This document shows positions 52,590 to 64,000 of a stretch of 64,000 nt of DNA, one piece after another. The position numbers and the translations under genes were made by a program. Below the pieces are notes generated by a model. The model saw nothing but the letters and a program-made list of their open reading frames with translations, searched no databases and was not told where the DNA came from. How positions within the stretch are numbered: the stretch's first letter is position 1; the number at the start of each line of letters is the position of its first letter. The DNA comes from Prorocentrum cordatum (taxonomy: Eukaryota; Sar; Dinophyceae; Prorocentrales; Prorocentraceae): assembly GCA_963575745.1 (NCBI GenBank), contig CAUYUJ010000743.1, positions 31,414 through 95,413 on the forward strand, in the 5' to 3' direction.

Positions 52590-54115
52590 TGTAGCCGATT
52601 GCAGGTTGATTTCTTGTATAACGGATTACAGTTTGATTCGTTGCAGTGGATTGCAAAAGGATTCTTCCTGTATCGGTATACAGATGGATTTCCTCGATGG
52701 TGAATTAAGAATAAATTTCTTGTGTGGCAAATTGCACATGTATAGTTTTTGTAACGGATTATACATCGATTTCACTTGTAGCGGATTGTAGAAGAATTTC
52801 TGTTGTAGCGGGTTACAGCAAGGGTTTTTCTTGTTGCGATTTTGAGAATGATTTTTTGGTGGCGGTTACAAGAAGATTCTTCTTGTGGCAGATTAGACAA
52901 GGATTTCTTATGTGGTGGATGTCAGGTTGTCTCCATTTGTGGCGGATTCCAAAAAGGATTCTTAGTATGGCAGATTGCAAATGGATTCCGTTTGTGGCGG
53001 ATTACACATTAGCTCCCTTTGTCGAGGGGCATGTGGAAAGACCCAAAACAAAATAACAAACCAACAAAAAAAATGTGCTGAATCGTGTGAAAATGTGTTT
53101 CTATGTTCTGGTATCGAATGTTGTGAACAACTTCAAAAACACACCGATTTCAGGATTCAGAGCATTGTAGCCCGCCACACAAAGAATCCTTGTGTCATCC
53201 GTCACAAAAGAACCAATGTGTAATCTGCCACCACAAATGCTATTGCAATCCGCCGGACAAGAAATTCATTTGTGCTCCGCCACAAGGGGGATCAAATTGC
53301 CATTCGCCACAGAAAGAATACATTTGCAACCCGACACCAAGAGAATACATGTGCAACCTGCCACAATATAATTCAATTCTAACCCGCCAGAGAAGAAATG
53401 CATCTGCACTCCGCCACAAGGGGGATCAATTCGTAATCCGCCATAAAACGGATCCACGCGTAACCCGCCACAGAAGAAATCAATGTGTAATCTGTTGCAA
53501 GAAGAAACCTTGGGTAACCCACCACAGAGAGAACCAATGTGCAATCCGCAGCAAAAGGAATCAAGTCCACAATAGGAATGCAGGTGAATTCTGCCACAAA
53601 GGGAGTCAACGTGTAATCCGCCACACGAGAAATCCATGTGAATCAATTGGTAATCCGCCGCAAGAGGAATCGGTTGGTAATCCGCCAAAGAGAGAATTGG
53701 CATCCACCTGACAGGGAATCAACTTGTAAGCCGCCACAAGGGGAATCCTTTTTGCAATCCGACACAAAAGGAAATCCTTTTGCAAGCCGCCACAACAGGA
53801 ACCCTTCTGCAGTGCAAGACCGCAACAAAAATAATGGATGTGTAACCCTCTTCATAGAAGGAAGCATTCTGGAGTCCGCAACAAAAGAATACTGTTGTAA
53901 AGCCGCCGAAAGGGGGAGTTCGTTTCTGCCACAGCAGGAGTTTCTATGTGGTCCCCCACAAGAAGAATCGGTTGTACGAGAACACCACAAAATCAAGTAT
54001 TTTATAATCTGCCACACCGAATATTTTGTCTTGTAAGATCGCAACCATAGGAACCCGTGTATAACCCATTACACAGGAAATTGCGAATTGCCTTAAAGGA
54101 ACCAACGTGTAATCC
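52590..54115. repeat. Two inverted ~30-40-bp repeat arrays (GGCGGATTACA / TGTAATCCGCC)
   Basis: From 52590 to 53030 units read TTGTGGCGGATTACACAT-like. From 53165 to 54115 they read GTGTAATCCGCCACA-like, the reverse complement. The turn lies in an A-rich spacer near 53045-53160. Small relics of the second type recur at 56295-56350. Frames are artefacts of the repeat. Confidence 0.85.
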
Positions 54116-54489
54116 GCGAGGAAAGACAAGAAGGGACGAAGGAGGAGGAGGACTAAAAAATGTGGAGAACGGCGGTGCGAGAGGTTCCGAAACATTGGAA
54201 AACACGGCGGGGGGGGGCTAAGTGGGAAAAGAAGGGATGATGGACGTGGGGGAGAAGATGGACGTAGAGGAGTAGAGGAAGAGGGGGAGGAGGAAATCTG
54301 ATGATGAGGATGGTGCGGAACGTTCTGGGAAGGGAGAAGTGGAGGAGGAATAGGGAATGTGAACTAACAATACCTAATGGGCTGAGGGTGAGTAACCAGA
54401 GGGGGAATACGCAGCAGAGCAGTAGTGAGAGTGCCGCGCGCTATCTTTAGCCTGCGGCACATTCCAATGGTAGCAGTACATTATGGTAA

Positions 54490-54550
54490 CCGTGGTCGTA
54501 GTAGTCGTAGTAGTAGTGGTAGTGGTGGTGGTAGTAGGATTGGTAGTAGT

Positions 54551-54582
<32 letters not shown>

Positions 54583-54613
54583 TTGTTGTTGTAGTAGTAG
54601 TATTAGCAGTAGC

Positions 54614-54654
<41 letters not shown>

Positions 54655-54681
54655 CAGTAGTAGTAGTAGTAGCAGTAGCAC

Positions 54682-54734
<53 letters not shown>

Positions 54735-54903
54735 TTTGAAGAATAGGAAGAAGAGTAATAGCAGTAGTAGTAGTAGCAGCAGTAGTAGTAGTAGGACTAC
54801 TGGTGGTGGTAGTAGTAGTAGTAGGAGTATTAGTGGTAGGGGCAGTGGTAGTGGTAGCGATGGCAGTAATAGTCGTAATGGTGCTAATAGTAACAGTAGT
54901 AAC

Positions 54904-54959
<56 letters not shown>

Positions 54960-55023
54960 TAGTACTAGTACTGGTACTGGTACTAGTACTAGTACTAGTA
55001 GTGGCAGTAGTAGTAGTCGTAGT

Positions 55024-55055
<32 letters not shown>

Positions 55056-55154
55056 CAGTAGTCGTCGTAGTCGTAGTAGTAGTAGTAGCAGCAGTAGTAG
55101 TAGTAGTAGCAGTAGTAGGAGTAGTAGTAGCAGTAGTAGTAGTAGCAGTAGTAA

Positions 55155-55237
<83 letters not shown>

Positions 55238-55397
55238 TTAGTGGTAGTAGCAGCAGTAGCAGTAGAGTAGTAGTAGTAGTAGTCGTCGTCGTCGTCGTCG
55301 TAGTAGTAGTAGTAGTAGCAGGAGGAGGAGGAGGAGGGGGAGGAGGAGGAGCAGCAGGAGCAGTAGCCGTATCAGTAGCAGTAGTAGTAGTAGTAGA

Positions 55398-55435
<38 letters not shown>

Positions 55436-55490
55436 CAGTAGCAGTAGCAGTGGTAGTGGTAGTGGTAGTGGTAGTGGTAGTCGTGTTAAT
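54490..55490. repeat. TAG/GTA triplet microsatellite
   Basis: About 1 kb of AGT triplets with AGC and GGT variants and a GGA block near 55320. The complement of the CTA arrays at 23.1 and 63.1 kb. Confidence 0.95.
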
Positions 55491-55604
55491 TATACTACTG
55501 GTGGTGGTGGTGGTGGGAGTAGCAGCAGTAGTACAAATCATCTGTGCGAATGTAGAATCAGTAGAGTGCAGCGCACAGTGAACAAGAGTAGTAGGAGCAT
55601 AGCC

Positions 55605-55860
55605 GTTGCCCAGAACGCGTGGCACAATTGCATTCGCAATGCGCACGGTGATCATGATGGGCCGCATCGTAAATTTGATTAAGACGATGATGCCGAAGAT
55701 GTTGATGAGGATGGTAAGGATGGTGAAGTTCTTGGTGATGGGGATGGCGAGGGCGATGGTGATAATCATGGTGGCGGCCATGATGGTGTTGATTGCGGTG
55801 GCGGCGGCGGTGGCGCAGGTGCCTACAAGGACGGCCGCGAGGGGGAGGAACAGGAAGCGG
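55605..55860 (-). CDS. Possible membrane-protein exon or ATG-rich low complexity
   Basis: A minus-strand frame encodes RFLFLPLAAVLVGTCATAAA, TMIITIALAIPITKNFTILT, ILINIFGIIVLIKFTMRPIM and VRIANAIVPRVLG, with about three hydrophobic spans. It may be a real transmembrane exon. The plus strand is, however, GATGGTGAT-rich, and such repeats also give Ile/Thr/Met-rich frames. Family not recognised. Confidence 0.25.
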
Positions 55861-56639
55861 AGTAATCATGCCGAGTTCGGAAAAAATGAGATGGGAGGCG
55901 TGAGTTCTGAAGAAGACGGGGGGGGGGGGGCAACGGTGATGATGATGATGGCGGTGATGATGACTATTGTGATGTATGTGGCGGTGGTAACGATGATGAT
56001 CACGATGCAAATGAACCGAGAAAAAAACATGAAGAGCTCTGAGGAGGGTGGTGGGACCAAGTTGGCGGCATTGCGATGATAATGCTGATGACGGGGAGGA
56101 GGAGGAGGAGGAGGAGGATAAGACGAACGATGGCGATGGGGATGGCGATGACGGTGCTGATGGTGGGTGCTTGTGGCGATTGCTGGTAGTGGTGATAGGC
56201 ATGGTGGGACTGATAATCAAGATGATGATGGGAAAGCAAGGTGACCATGATTAGTTCTGAAGTGACACGAGGGAGGAGGCGGAAAAGGCTCCCAAACAGA
56301 ACCAGTGTGTACTCCGACACCGAAGGAATCCTTCTGTAATCCGCCACACAAAGATAGAACCCGCTTCAAAAGTTTAGGCGACGAGACGGGCGCGGGAATT
56401 AATACCGGGGAATTTATTTGACCGCGCGCAGAGGAAGAAAAAAGAAAAAAACAAAAACAAACAAAAAAAAAAAACAAAAAAAAACACCATCAGCACCATC
56501 ATCCTTATCAGTGCGCGTACCTTACGCCATGTGAACGATCACGTATGAACACGCCGACAGCATGGACAAACATAATTGGCGCAGCGAACACGACGAAACT
56601 GCTGTTTCCAGGCCATTGTTTTTTATATAAAAAAGAGAA
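55861..56639. other. ATG/GGA-rich low complexity and A-rich tract, no gene
   Basis: GATGATG units, a GGA run at 56096-56118, relics of the TGTAATCCGCC repeat and an A-rich stretch at 56430-56490. Confidence 0.6.
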
Positions 56640-58719
56640 AACCTTCCCCCCATCAAAGAGGGTGTAAGATTCCCCCCACCCCACCCTTTGCGTTAGAAAA
56701 GGGATTAGCGAGTAGCAAGTAGGGAGTAGGGAGTAGGGGGTACTCAGTAGCGAGTGGACCGTAGTTGGTAGTGACTAGCTGGTAATGGGTACTGAGTAAT
56801 GACTAGTGGACAGTGAGTTGTGAAAACTACATCGTGGGTAGTAGGCATTGACTTGTGAGTAGTGATCAGTAATAAGTGACTAGTGAGTAATGAATAGTGG
56901 ATAGTTATTAGTGAGTAGCAAGTAGAGAGTAGTGAGGACAGAGTAGTGCGTAGTGAGTAGTGAGTTGCAATTTTTGATTAGTGAGTAGTGCGCAGTGAGT
57001 TTGACTAGTGAGTAGTGCGTAGTGCGTAGCGAGTAGTTAGTCATGAATAGTGGGTGGTGAGTCGTGCGTAGCGAGTAGCGAGTCGTGAGTAGTGAGTAGT
57101 GTGTATTGACCAGTGAGTAGTGGGTAGTAAGTTGTGACTAGGGGTAGTGAGCAGTGAGTATTAGTGGGTGGTGATGAAAAGTGTTCAGCAATGAGTAGTG
57201 AGTTGTAGGTTAGTGAGTAGCGAATAGGGCGCAGGGGGTAGTCAGTCGTGAGTTGTGAGTAGTGAGTGGTGAAGAGTAGAGAGTAGCGAGTAGGGAGTAG
57301 GGAGTACCGAGAAGTGAGTAGTGAGCAGGGCGTGGTGAGTAGTAAGTATTGAGTAGGAAGTAGGGAGTAGTCAGTAGCAAGTGGCCCATAGTTGGTAGTT
57401 GGTAGCGAGTAGGGAGTATTGAGTAGTGAGTAGTGACTACTGGGTAGCCAGTAGCGAGCTAAACATAGTGGGTAATGGGTAGTCAGTAGTGAGTAGCGGG
57501 CAGAATGTAGTGGTAAGTGGGTAGCGAGTAGTGGGTAGTCGTCAGTGTGTAGTGAGTGGAGAGTCGTAAGTAGTGAGTAGTGCGTACGTAGTGCGTAGTG
57601 GGTAGCTCGTGGTGAGTAATGAGTAGTGCGTAGTGCGCAGTGGGTTTTGACTAGCGAGTAGTGCGTAGCGAGGAGTGAGTAGTGAGCAGTGAGTCGTGCG
57701 TAGTGAGTAGTTTGTCGTGAGCAATGAGTAGTGTTCAGTGAGTAGTGGGTAGTGGATAGTGTCTACAGAGTAGGGAGTAGTGAGCAATGAGTAGTGGCTA
57801 GTGATTAACGTGCTGAGCAATGAGTATCGAATATTCAGTTAGTGAGAAGCGAGTAGGGAGTTAGTGAGCAGTGAGTAGTATTGGGTGGTGATTAACGTGC
57901 TGAGCAATGAGTAGGGAGTAGTAAGGTAGTGAGTAGCGGGTAGGGGTAGGGAGTAGTGAACCGTGAGTAGTGAGTAGTGAGTGATGAGTAGTAGAGCGTA
58001 GCGAGCAGGGAGTAGGAAGCACCGAGTAGTGAGTAGCGAGCAGGGCGTAGTGAGTAGTGAGAAGTTGGAAATGACTAGTGGGTAGTGACTAGTGAGTACT
58101 GTGTAGTGAGACGAGATTGGTGATTAGCGGACAGTGAGTAGTGGTTAATGGGTTGGGCAGTAAGTCTTGGGTAGTGAGTAGTAGTGAGTACAGGGTAGTG
58201 GTTAGTGATTAGTGACAATTGAATAGTTCGTAGTCGGGAGTAGGAATTAGTGAATAGAGCGTAGTGGGTAATGGGTAGTGATTCAGAGTAGTGAGTTTGA
58301 GAATCGAATTGCCAGTAGTTTGTGAATAGTTGCGAGTAGTGAGTAGTCAGCTGCTTATGTGAGTAGTGGTGAGTATGGAACAGTGAGTAACGTATAGGGA
58401 GCAGGGAGTAGTGGCGTAGTGAGTAGTTTGTAGTGATTCGTGAATAGTGAGTAGTGGTTGGCGAGTAGTGAGTAGTGAGTACTGTGTAGTGATCGGGTTG
58501 GGATTAGGGGTGGGGGTGAGGGTAGGGCCTAAGGATAGGTTTCGAGGTGGTAGTGGGGAGGCGAGGGGGGGAGTCCTAATTTTAAATTTAAACGGAGGTG
58601 GGAGGGGCTTCGTCGACGACGAACTGGGAGAAGGGGAGGGGCCCTGACGACGGTCCGGGGAAAGAGGTTGGGTGAGGTTCCGAGCCCCCCCCCTTTGGGG
58701 CATCCAGCGGCGCGCCCTC
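56640..58719. repeat. Composite satellite element 2 (heptamer array with conserved ends)
   Basis: C-rich sequence with GGTGTAAGATTCCCCCCACC and GCGTTAGAAAAGGGA matches the left block of element 1. A long GTGAGTA heptamer array follows (56705-58490), then a degenerate TTGGGATTAGGGGTGGGGGT tract, G-rich sequence, and the same 19-base end CATCCAGCGGCGCGCCCTC at 58701-58719. The GCGCGCC left terminus is missing. Confidence 0.8.
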
Positions 58720-58789
58720 GGTAAGTCGGCCACTGGGGCTGAGGCCATTTTCTCAGTGGAGATGGGGATCGGCTGAACGATGTTCACAG

Positions 58790-60272
58790 GTCCAGCGCTC
58801 CGAGGAAGCGGCCCCTGGTGGCGACGGTGGCCGTTGCGAGCCGTCTGTGGTTTTCTGTGTCGGGCCGGAGCTGAAGTCGCCCGGTCATTCAGGGGCGGGG
58901 GCCGACCACTCGCCGGGCTGCAGGCCAGCGTGTATCAGTACTGGCGCCAGCGGCAGGGTCGCCCCACCCAGGTGCCGCCTTCCAAGCATGGGGCCCTGGG
59001 CCCCAGAGGACACGCTGGCCCAACAAAAGGTCGAGCCGCGCTCGGACACTCTGACCACTCTGACCGCTGGATCGTCCCATGTCCTCGGCTGCAGCGCGGA
59101 GACGCGGACCTCAGAGTCTCTGGAGAACGGCGGCCGGGAGAGCCAGAGCCACTGGTGGGAGTGGGAGCGCTCCAATGGCAAGGGCTGGAAAGCGTACACC
59201 GTTGAGCAGTCGGAGAGAATCGAGAGAGAGTGGCGGTCCGGAGTCTCGAGGATGTTGGTGCGAAGCGGACTGTCTGGCAACACGCCGATGGAGGTATATT
59301 TCGTAGACATGGTTCAACTTGACCCCGAGTCGGAGAACGTGAGGCGGATACGCCGCGTGGGGAAGGTACCATGGCGCGTGAGGGCCACAAGGCTGCGCAA
59401 GGCTGCCTCCCATTCATTGGAGACTGGCGAGCCCATGTTCGAATCACTTGAGCAGTACAAGCTGCGCCAAGCGTCGTCCATGGGAGCCCTAACCAGGCGC
59501 CACAACCGAACAGTCACAGACATGAGCTCCTTCAGACGCTGGCTGCGCGTGCTTGTCCAAGACCGCTCGTCTAGCTCCATCTTCACCCTCTCCATGTTTG
59601 TCACCTTGTGTTGGTGTATATTTCTCGGTGTCGATGTGGAACGTCATCCTGACGCCAGGTCCATCTACAGCAAGGATTCGACGTTCATCACCCTGGAGCT
59701 CTGCTTCAGCGGGTTTTTCTTAGTCGAGCTGGTCATGCGACTTCTAGGCTGCCTGTCGTTGCGGAAAGAATTTCTCCGAGACATGTGGAACATCATCGAC
59801 ACGGTGTGCGTGCTTGGGTCTCTGATTGACATTCTTTTCGTGCCCACGATCAACGCCGTGCTCCCAGGGGCTGTGGCCAAGAACTCCGAGACCGAGTTGA
59901 ACGCTCTCCGCACGATGCGATTGTTCAAGCTTCTCAGGATCCTCCGCTTCAGCAGGGCCTCAATGGATGTGAATATATTTTTCAAGGGGCTGTTATCTGG
60001 ATTGAAGGAGTCGTCCATCGTCTGGGCCATATTGACTGGCCTGGTTTTTGTTTTCAGCATTCTGCTGAGAACTTACTGCTCGCACGAAATGCGAATGAGA
60101 GACTTCCCCAGCATACATTTGACCATGCACCGCCTTGTCGTGACTGGCATATTGCTCGACGACGTGTCAGAGGTTATGCATCATATGTTGAGTTCCGGCG
60201 ATTGGGCTGGTTACATGTTGTTCCTGTTCTTCGTGATCGTTTCGCAGTACATCATTCTCAATATGCTCATTG
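58790..60272 (+). CDS. WWE-domain voltage-gated cation channel (single large exon)
   Basis: The frame is open from before an acceptor (TGTTCACAG, ending 58789) to 60343. I end it at a donor, ATTG|GTATGCAG, because the channel's last helix is complete there and the next 23 codons look intronic. About residues 120-190 form a WWE domain: WWEWERSNGKGWKAY, ERIEREW, then MEVYFVDMVQLDPESENVRR with IRR. An Ion_trans unit follows: S1 SIFTLSMFVTLCWCIFLGV, S2 ELCFSGFFLVELVMRLLG, S3 MWNIIDTVCVLGSLIDILF, S4 LRTMRLFKLLRILRFSR (five basic residues every third position), S5 IVWAILTGLVFVFSILL, pore region MHRLVVTGILLDDVSEVM, S6 FFVIVSQYIILNMLIG. It would open an ion pore on depolarisation in a membrane. No ATG start is seen, so 5' and 3' exons are missing. 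Confidence 0.85.
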
Positions 60273-60995
60273 GTATGCAGCTACCTGCGGCAAGTCCTGC
60301 CCCAGCTCAGAATTCTGGGATGCGACTACCCGAGGGGGCATAGGAGGTCGTCACGTGTGACACCTCGGGTCTCATGAGGGCCTTGGAGGGCTGTCGGATG
60401 CCCGGGGGGGGGGGGGCCTTGTGGGAGCCTCCTCGGGGCCTCTCGGGGCCTTCGGGCAACGTCTCGGAGACGCCTTGGAGGCGTTTGGGGGGACGCCTTG
60501 GAGGCTTTTGGGGGCTACCTGGGCTGTCAGGGCGTTCTCGGGCCGTGTGGTTGATTTCGGGACCCGTCTTGGGGGGCTCCCTGGGTCGTCTTGGGGCCGT
60601 ATTGGGGACCTTGAGGGCCATCTGAAAGCCCCTTTGGGCCGACTTGGGGTCCTCTTGGACCGCGGCCTTCTTGGAACCCTCTTGGGTAACCCTCTTTGAC
60701 CGCCTTCGGGCCTTCTTGAGGCCACCGTGGACCGTCTCCAGGCCATATTGGAGGCGTCGTTGGCCGCCTTGAGCTGACGAAGTCCCAAACATATGAGAGC
60801 ACCGACAAAGCACCCCTTCGGGCGCTCCTTGAGTTTCTCGTGGAGCCCGCCTGGGCGGCCTCAAGCGCTTCTTGTATAGCCTTGAGGTAGTATTGGGCCG
60901 TCTCGGGGCCATCGTGGGCAATGGCATGTTGGACAATCTGGGCGGCCTTGGTAGTTTGCCTCCTCATCCTCCTTCCTCCTCCTCATCTTGACGTC
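60273..60995 (+). other. Downstream intron of the channel gene filled with degenerate repeats
   Basis: After the donor the sequence becomes TTGGGGGC/CCTTGGAGGCG-type repeat of the kind at 3.1-4.5 and 7.2-7.4 kb, with a G(13) run near 60402. No further channel exon is recognised in the window. Confidence 0.6.
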
Positions 60996-61009
60996 GCTCA
61001 GACTGTTGC

Positions 61010-62760
61010 TACGTAGCTGGAGCGCTCTTGCTGGAAGAAGTCAGAAAACAGATGCCCGGCGTGGCGCAGAAAGTTGGTTAGCGCCGCGGGAAAGGCAGCA
61101 AGAAGAGTAAAGCGGCTAAGAAGGGTACCTAAAGTAGGCGCACGCCAGGTAATGGAGGACAGCAGAAATACCTTAGTGCGTATGCCCCCCCACCTCCAAA
61201 CACCACCATACATCATCCGAGCCCCCGAAAGATCAGTGAGCAGCGGCGAAACAAGGTGTATACATGTATGTATGTAGTTGTATGCATGCGGTGGGTAAAT
61301 GTCTAAGCACCTCCAAGTACCAGTTGGATGGTGAGGCTAGCACAAGATTTGGCTGACCTGGTGACAGGAGCAGCTGCCTTAAAGTACGCGAGTGTACAAA
61401 AACGCGGCGTCGTGTGATTGCCAAATGGGTGTTGGATAAAGGGGATGAACGTGCAATACTAGAGCTGTAGCCTCTCTGTTGAGGGCCAAATTGGTCCGTG
61501 TGCCAGTAAGTTCCTTTTCCCACCTGAACACAACGAGCCACCCCACCTGGCAAGTACCCATATCGCACCCCCCTTCTACTTAGTCGGATTCAGTCGGCAC
61601 AAGGGTAGTAACCAAAAACGAGTTAGTTGGTGGTATCGGCTGGCTGGTAGGCTGGCGCTGGCCTGGTGTTGGTGCTACAAGACACGGAGGTATGGCCGAT
61701 GGTAGGTCTAGCACAAGATTTGGCTGGCCTGGCGGCTGGAATAGCTGTCTGGAAAGTACGCGCGTGTACAAAAAGTGGCGTCGTGTGACTGCCGAATGGG
61801 TACTGGATACATGGGATGAACGTGTGGAGCGCGCAGAAGTGCAGCAGGTGATGTAATTAAAAGTGGGAGCAAGTATGGTATACGGCCCAAAATGGCCTCT
61901 GTGCCAGTCAGCTCTCTTCCTTCACAGAACACTACAAGCCTCCACGCCTCTGTACCCATAACCAACCCTCCCATACTTAGACGGAGACCGTCGGCACAAA
62001 TGTTAGCAAAACGTGTTCGCTGCTGGTAGCCGCTGGCTGGCAGAGGTTGGCGCAAGTATTGGCTGGCCTGGTGTTGGTGTTACTAATGCCCGCAGGAGTG
62101 TAAAACAAATGGTTTCAAAGACTGTCTGGGCGGGTGCAAGAGCAGGGCTGAACGGAGTAGGTAGTGTGGGAGCGGGCCTGATGTGTAACGGCTTATAGTA
62201 GGGCTGTATCCCTTCCACTGCAGGTTAAAATGGCCCCGGTGTCAGTAAGCTCCCCCCCAACACCCAGGCACCCATACCTCCACCCCCATCTTTGATCAAC
62301 GACAAACAGCACCAGCTTCATAAGCAAAACGTGCTAGCTGCTGGTAGCAGCTGGCGGGTACAGACTGGCGCAAGTGAACGCACGCGGGAGTTTAAGTCCA
62401 GTGTTTTCGGCAATCGCCTGAGAAAGTGCCAGCAGAGTAATGCGCAAAGTGTGGCAGAGCAGCAAGCGATGATAGGTATTAGTGGGAGCAAGTCTGGCAT
62501 GCTGCGGCCCGCAGAAGGGCTGTCGCCCCTCCGCAGAGCGCCAAAATGGCCTCTGTGCCAGTCTGCCCCCGTCCCCGCCAGAACCACCCAACCCGATCCA
62601 CCCCGCCTCTCGAACCCAACCCAATACTAGCAGTGCCTAGAGTAGGCGCGAAGGTCCTGATGTGACCCTCGTGGCGTGGAGCGGGAACAAAGCAAGCAGC
62701 AGCGACTAGTGAGAGGCGGGTGAGAAGGGTTCGCGTGTAACCAAAAGAGTGGAGAGCAGG
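61010..62760. repeat. ~310-370-bp tandem repeat, about four units
   Basis: Unit starts with variants of AGCACAAGATTTGGCTGGCC lie near 61336, 61706, 62048 and 62362. Each contains GTGTACAAAAA-GCG/GTCGTGTGA, TGTGCCAGTAAG/CAGCTCCC and ACCCATA blocks. Divergence increases along the array. No gene is seen. Confidence 0.7.
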
Positions 62761-63027
62761 AACCCTAAGCATCCGAGGGGCGCTCAGGGTAGCTGCTGCC
62801 ATCAACAGCCGGTAGGGCACGGTCCCTCCGGGGGAGGGAGGCAAGCAGAATTGTTTGGTTGGTCAGCTGACCTCTTGAAACGTGAGAGAGAAGGGGGCGA
62901 GCTAGTTGAAGACGAGGACGGCGCAGAATACACGCGTAACGAAATTTGAGAGGAGAGGGATGAGTACAAGTCAAAGTACTACCAGTGCCACTGTCACGCC
63001 TCAATCGCTTGGCGCTTCGCGGCTTCC

Positions 63028-63236
<209 letters not shown>

Positions 63237-64000
63237 TGCAAGTCTCATCTCAACTCAGGCCAGCCTTGGTTCTAGCGAGCTAGCTAGCTGCCTGTGCTGC
63301 GATGCCCCGGGGCTGTACCATACACGTGCTGATTTGGGCGGTAGTGCCTGCGATTCTTATGTTTACAGTTGTTCCTCATCGGTGAACGCCAGGCTGTACT
63401 ACCTGGGGCGTGCGTGTCCATCTCCGTCTTCGTCGTTGGCGACTTGGCGTGCGGCTCGTTCTGTTCTTCCACAGTGGCTACTGCCGCGATGCCTACGAGC
63501 TTCCCAGTGTGAGACTTGTGGCACTGGCGGCTGGGGCGACAGCGCGGGCCCTTGAGCTGTGGGCACCAGCATCGTTCCTTCATCCGGGTTCTTCGCGGCG
63601 TCCTCGAGTGGCTTATCCTGGCCCAGGCCCGTTCGGGCAAGTCAGGCAGACGCTTTGTCTTATTTGTGTATTATGGGTCCTTGGCGGCGTCCCCGCGTGG
63701 CTGAGTCTGGCCCAGGCCTGTTCGGGCAAGTACGGCAGACGCTTTGTCATATTTCTATGGTTGGGCGTTGCTTCATGCATTATATCATCGTTACCGTTCT
63801 GGATAGGTCAATCTCTCATGTCTTACAAGTGCGATATGTTCTATATTCATTGTTCTCACTTCCGAAATGTATTTACACAGTGTGGTAGCGTTTTGCGTGG
63901 TGGTTGAGTGACGCCTTCTACCCGCGGATGCTCACCGGCACTGTCATTGAGCTGCAAGCATTGGGCGGGTCGCAGGGTGTAGGCGTTTTTGGTTGCTGTG
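63237..64000 (+). repeat. ~89-bp tandem duplication and unassigned flanks
   Basis: 63586-63674 and 63675-63765 share GGCGGCGTCC, GGCCCAGGCCTGTTCGGGCA and GCAGACGCTTTGTC. The remaining sequence to the window end shows no recognised gene. Confidence 0.65.

Noticed and set aside
60273-60343. C-terminal extension of the channel after NMLIG
   Set aside because: A canonical donor (G|GTATGCAG) lies at the end of S6 and the next codons are low-complexity and soon stop.

Overview
The window looks like nuclear DNA of a dinoflagellate with a high-GC, very repeat-rich genome (Prorocentrum-like is my best guess, not shown). The evidence is a relict copy of the dinoflagellate trans-spliced leader at 30234-30255 (20 of 22 positions), a retroelement encoding a C5 DNA methyltransferase, copia and LINE elements of dinoflagellate type, introns bounded by inverted repeats, and kilobases of microsatellite between a few exons. 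No bacterial-style operons, tRNA, rRNA or CRISPR were seen.

Layout. 0-4 kb: a 90-bp tandem repeat, a purine microsatellite and an inverted copy of the 90-bp repeat. 4.1-7.5 kb: two inverted copies of a degenerate repeat around a palindrome-rich centre, with a clean 186-bp inverted-repeat element at 6.85-7.04 kb. 7.6-10.7 kb: the 3' end of a TPR (kinesin-light-chain-like) gene on the minus strand, two exons split by a 2.5-kb intron that is mostly GTC/GTCC satellite and has inverted-repeat ends. 10.7-12.5 kb: repeats. 12.6-14.0 kb: a decayed Ty1/copia element (minus). 14.2-16.9 kb: a decayed DIRS-like tyrosine-recombinase retroelement (minus) with a C5 cytosine methyltransferase, RNase H and recombinase. 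16.9-23.6 kb: microsatellites and tandem repeats. 23.8-29.8 kb: a decayed LINE. 30.2-37.2 kb: a second, nearly intact LINE with ORF1, endonuclease, reverse transcriptase, CCHC knuckle and RNase H, starting with the spliced-leader relic. 38.2-43.0 kb: a degenerate GCCGAGCGG-type satellite invaded by a LINE fragment and an ATG microsatellite. 44.4-47 kb: possible exons of an unrecognised plus-strand gene among two small inverted-repeat element families. 51-58.7 kb: two copies of a composite satellite (7-bp GTGAGTA array, telomere-like tract, conserved GGCGCGCC-containing end) around inverted ~35-bp arrays and a TAG-triplet array. 58.8-60.3 kb: a plus-strand exon joining a WWE domain to a voltage-gated cation channel domain. 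60.3-64 kb: intronic repeats, ~350-bp tandem repeats and CTA microsatellite.

Only three loci look like host genes with any confidence: the TPR gene, the WWE-channel gene and, weakly, the 44-47 kb candidate. The rest is mobile-element coding sequence or repeats. The most notable points are the WWE-channel fusion, the spliced leader at the start of the LINE, a CTT TGA C heptamer at the LINE ORF1/ORF2 junction, the methyltransferase retroelement, and inverted-repeat elements whose ends coincide with splice acceptors (introner-like).
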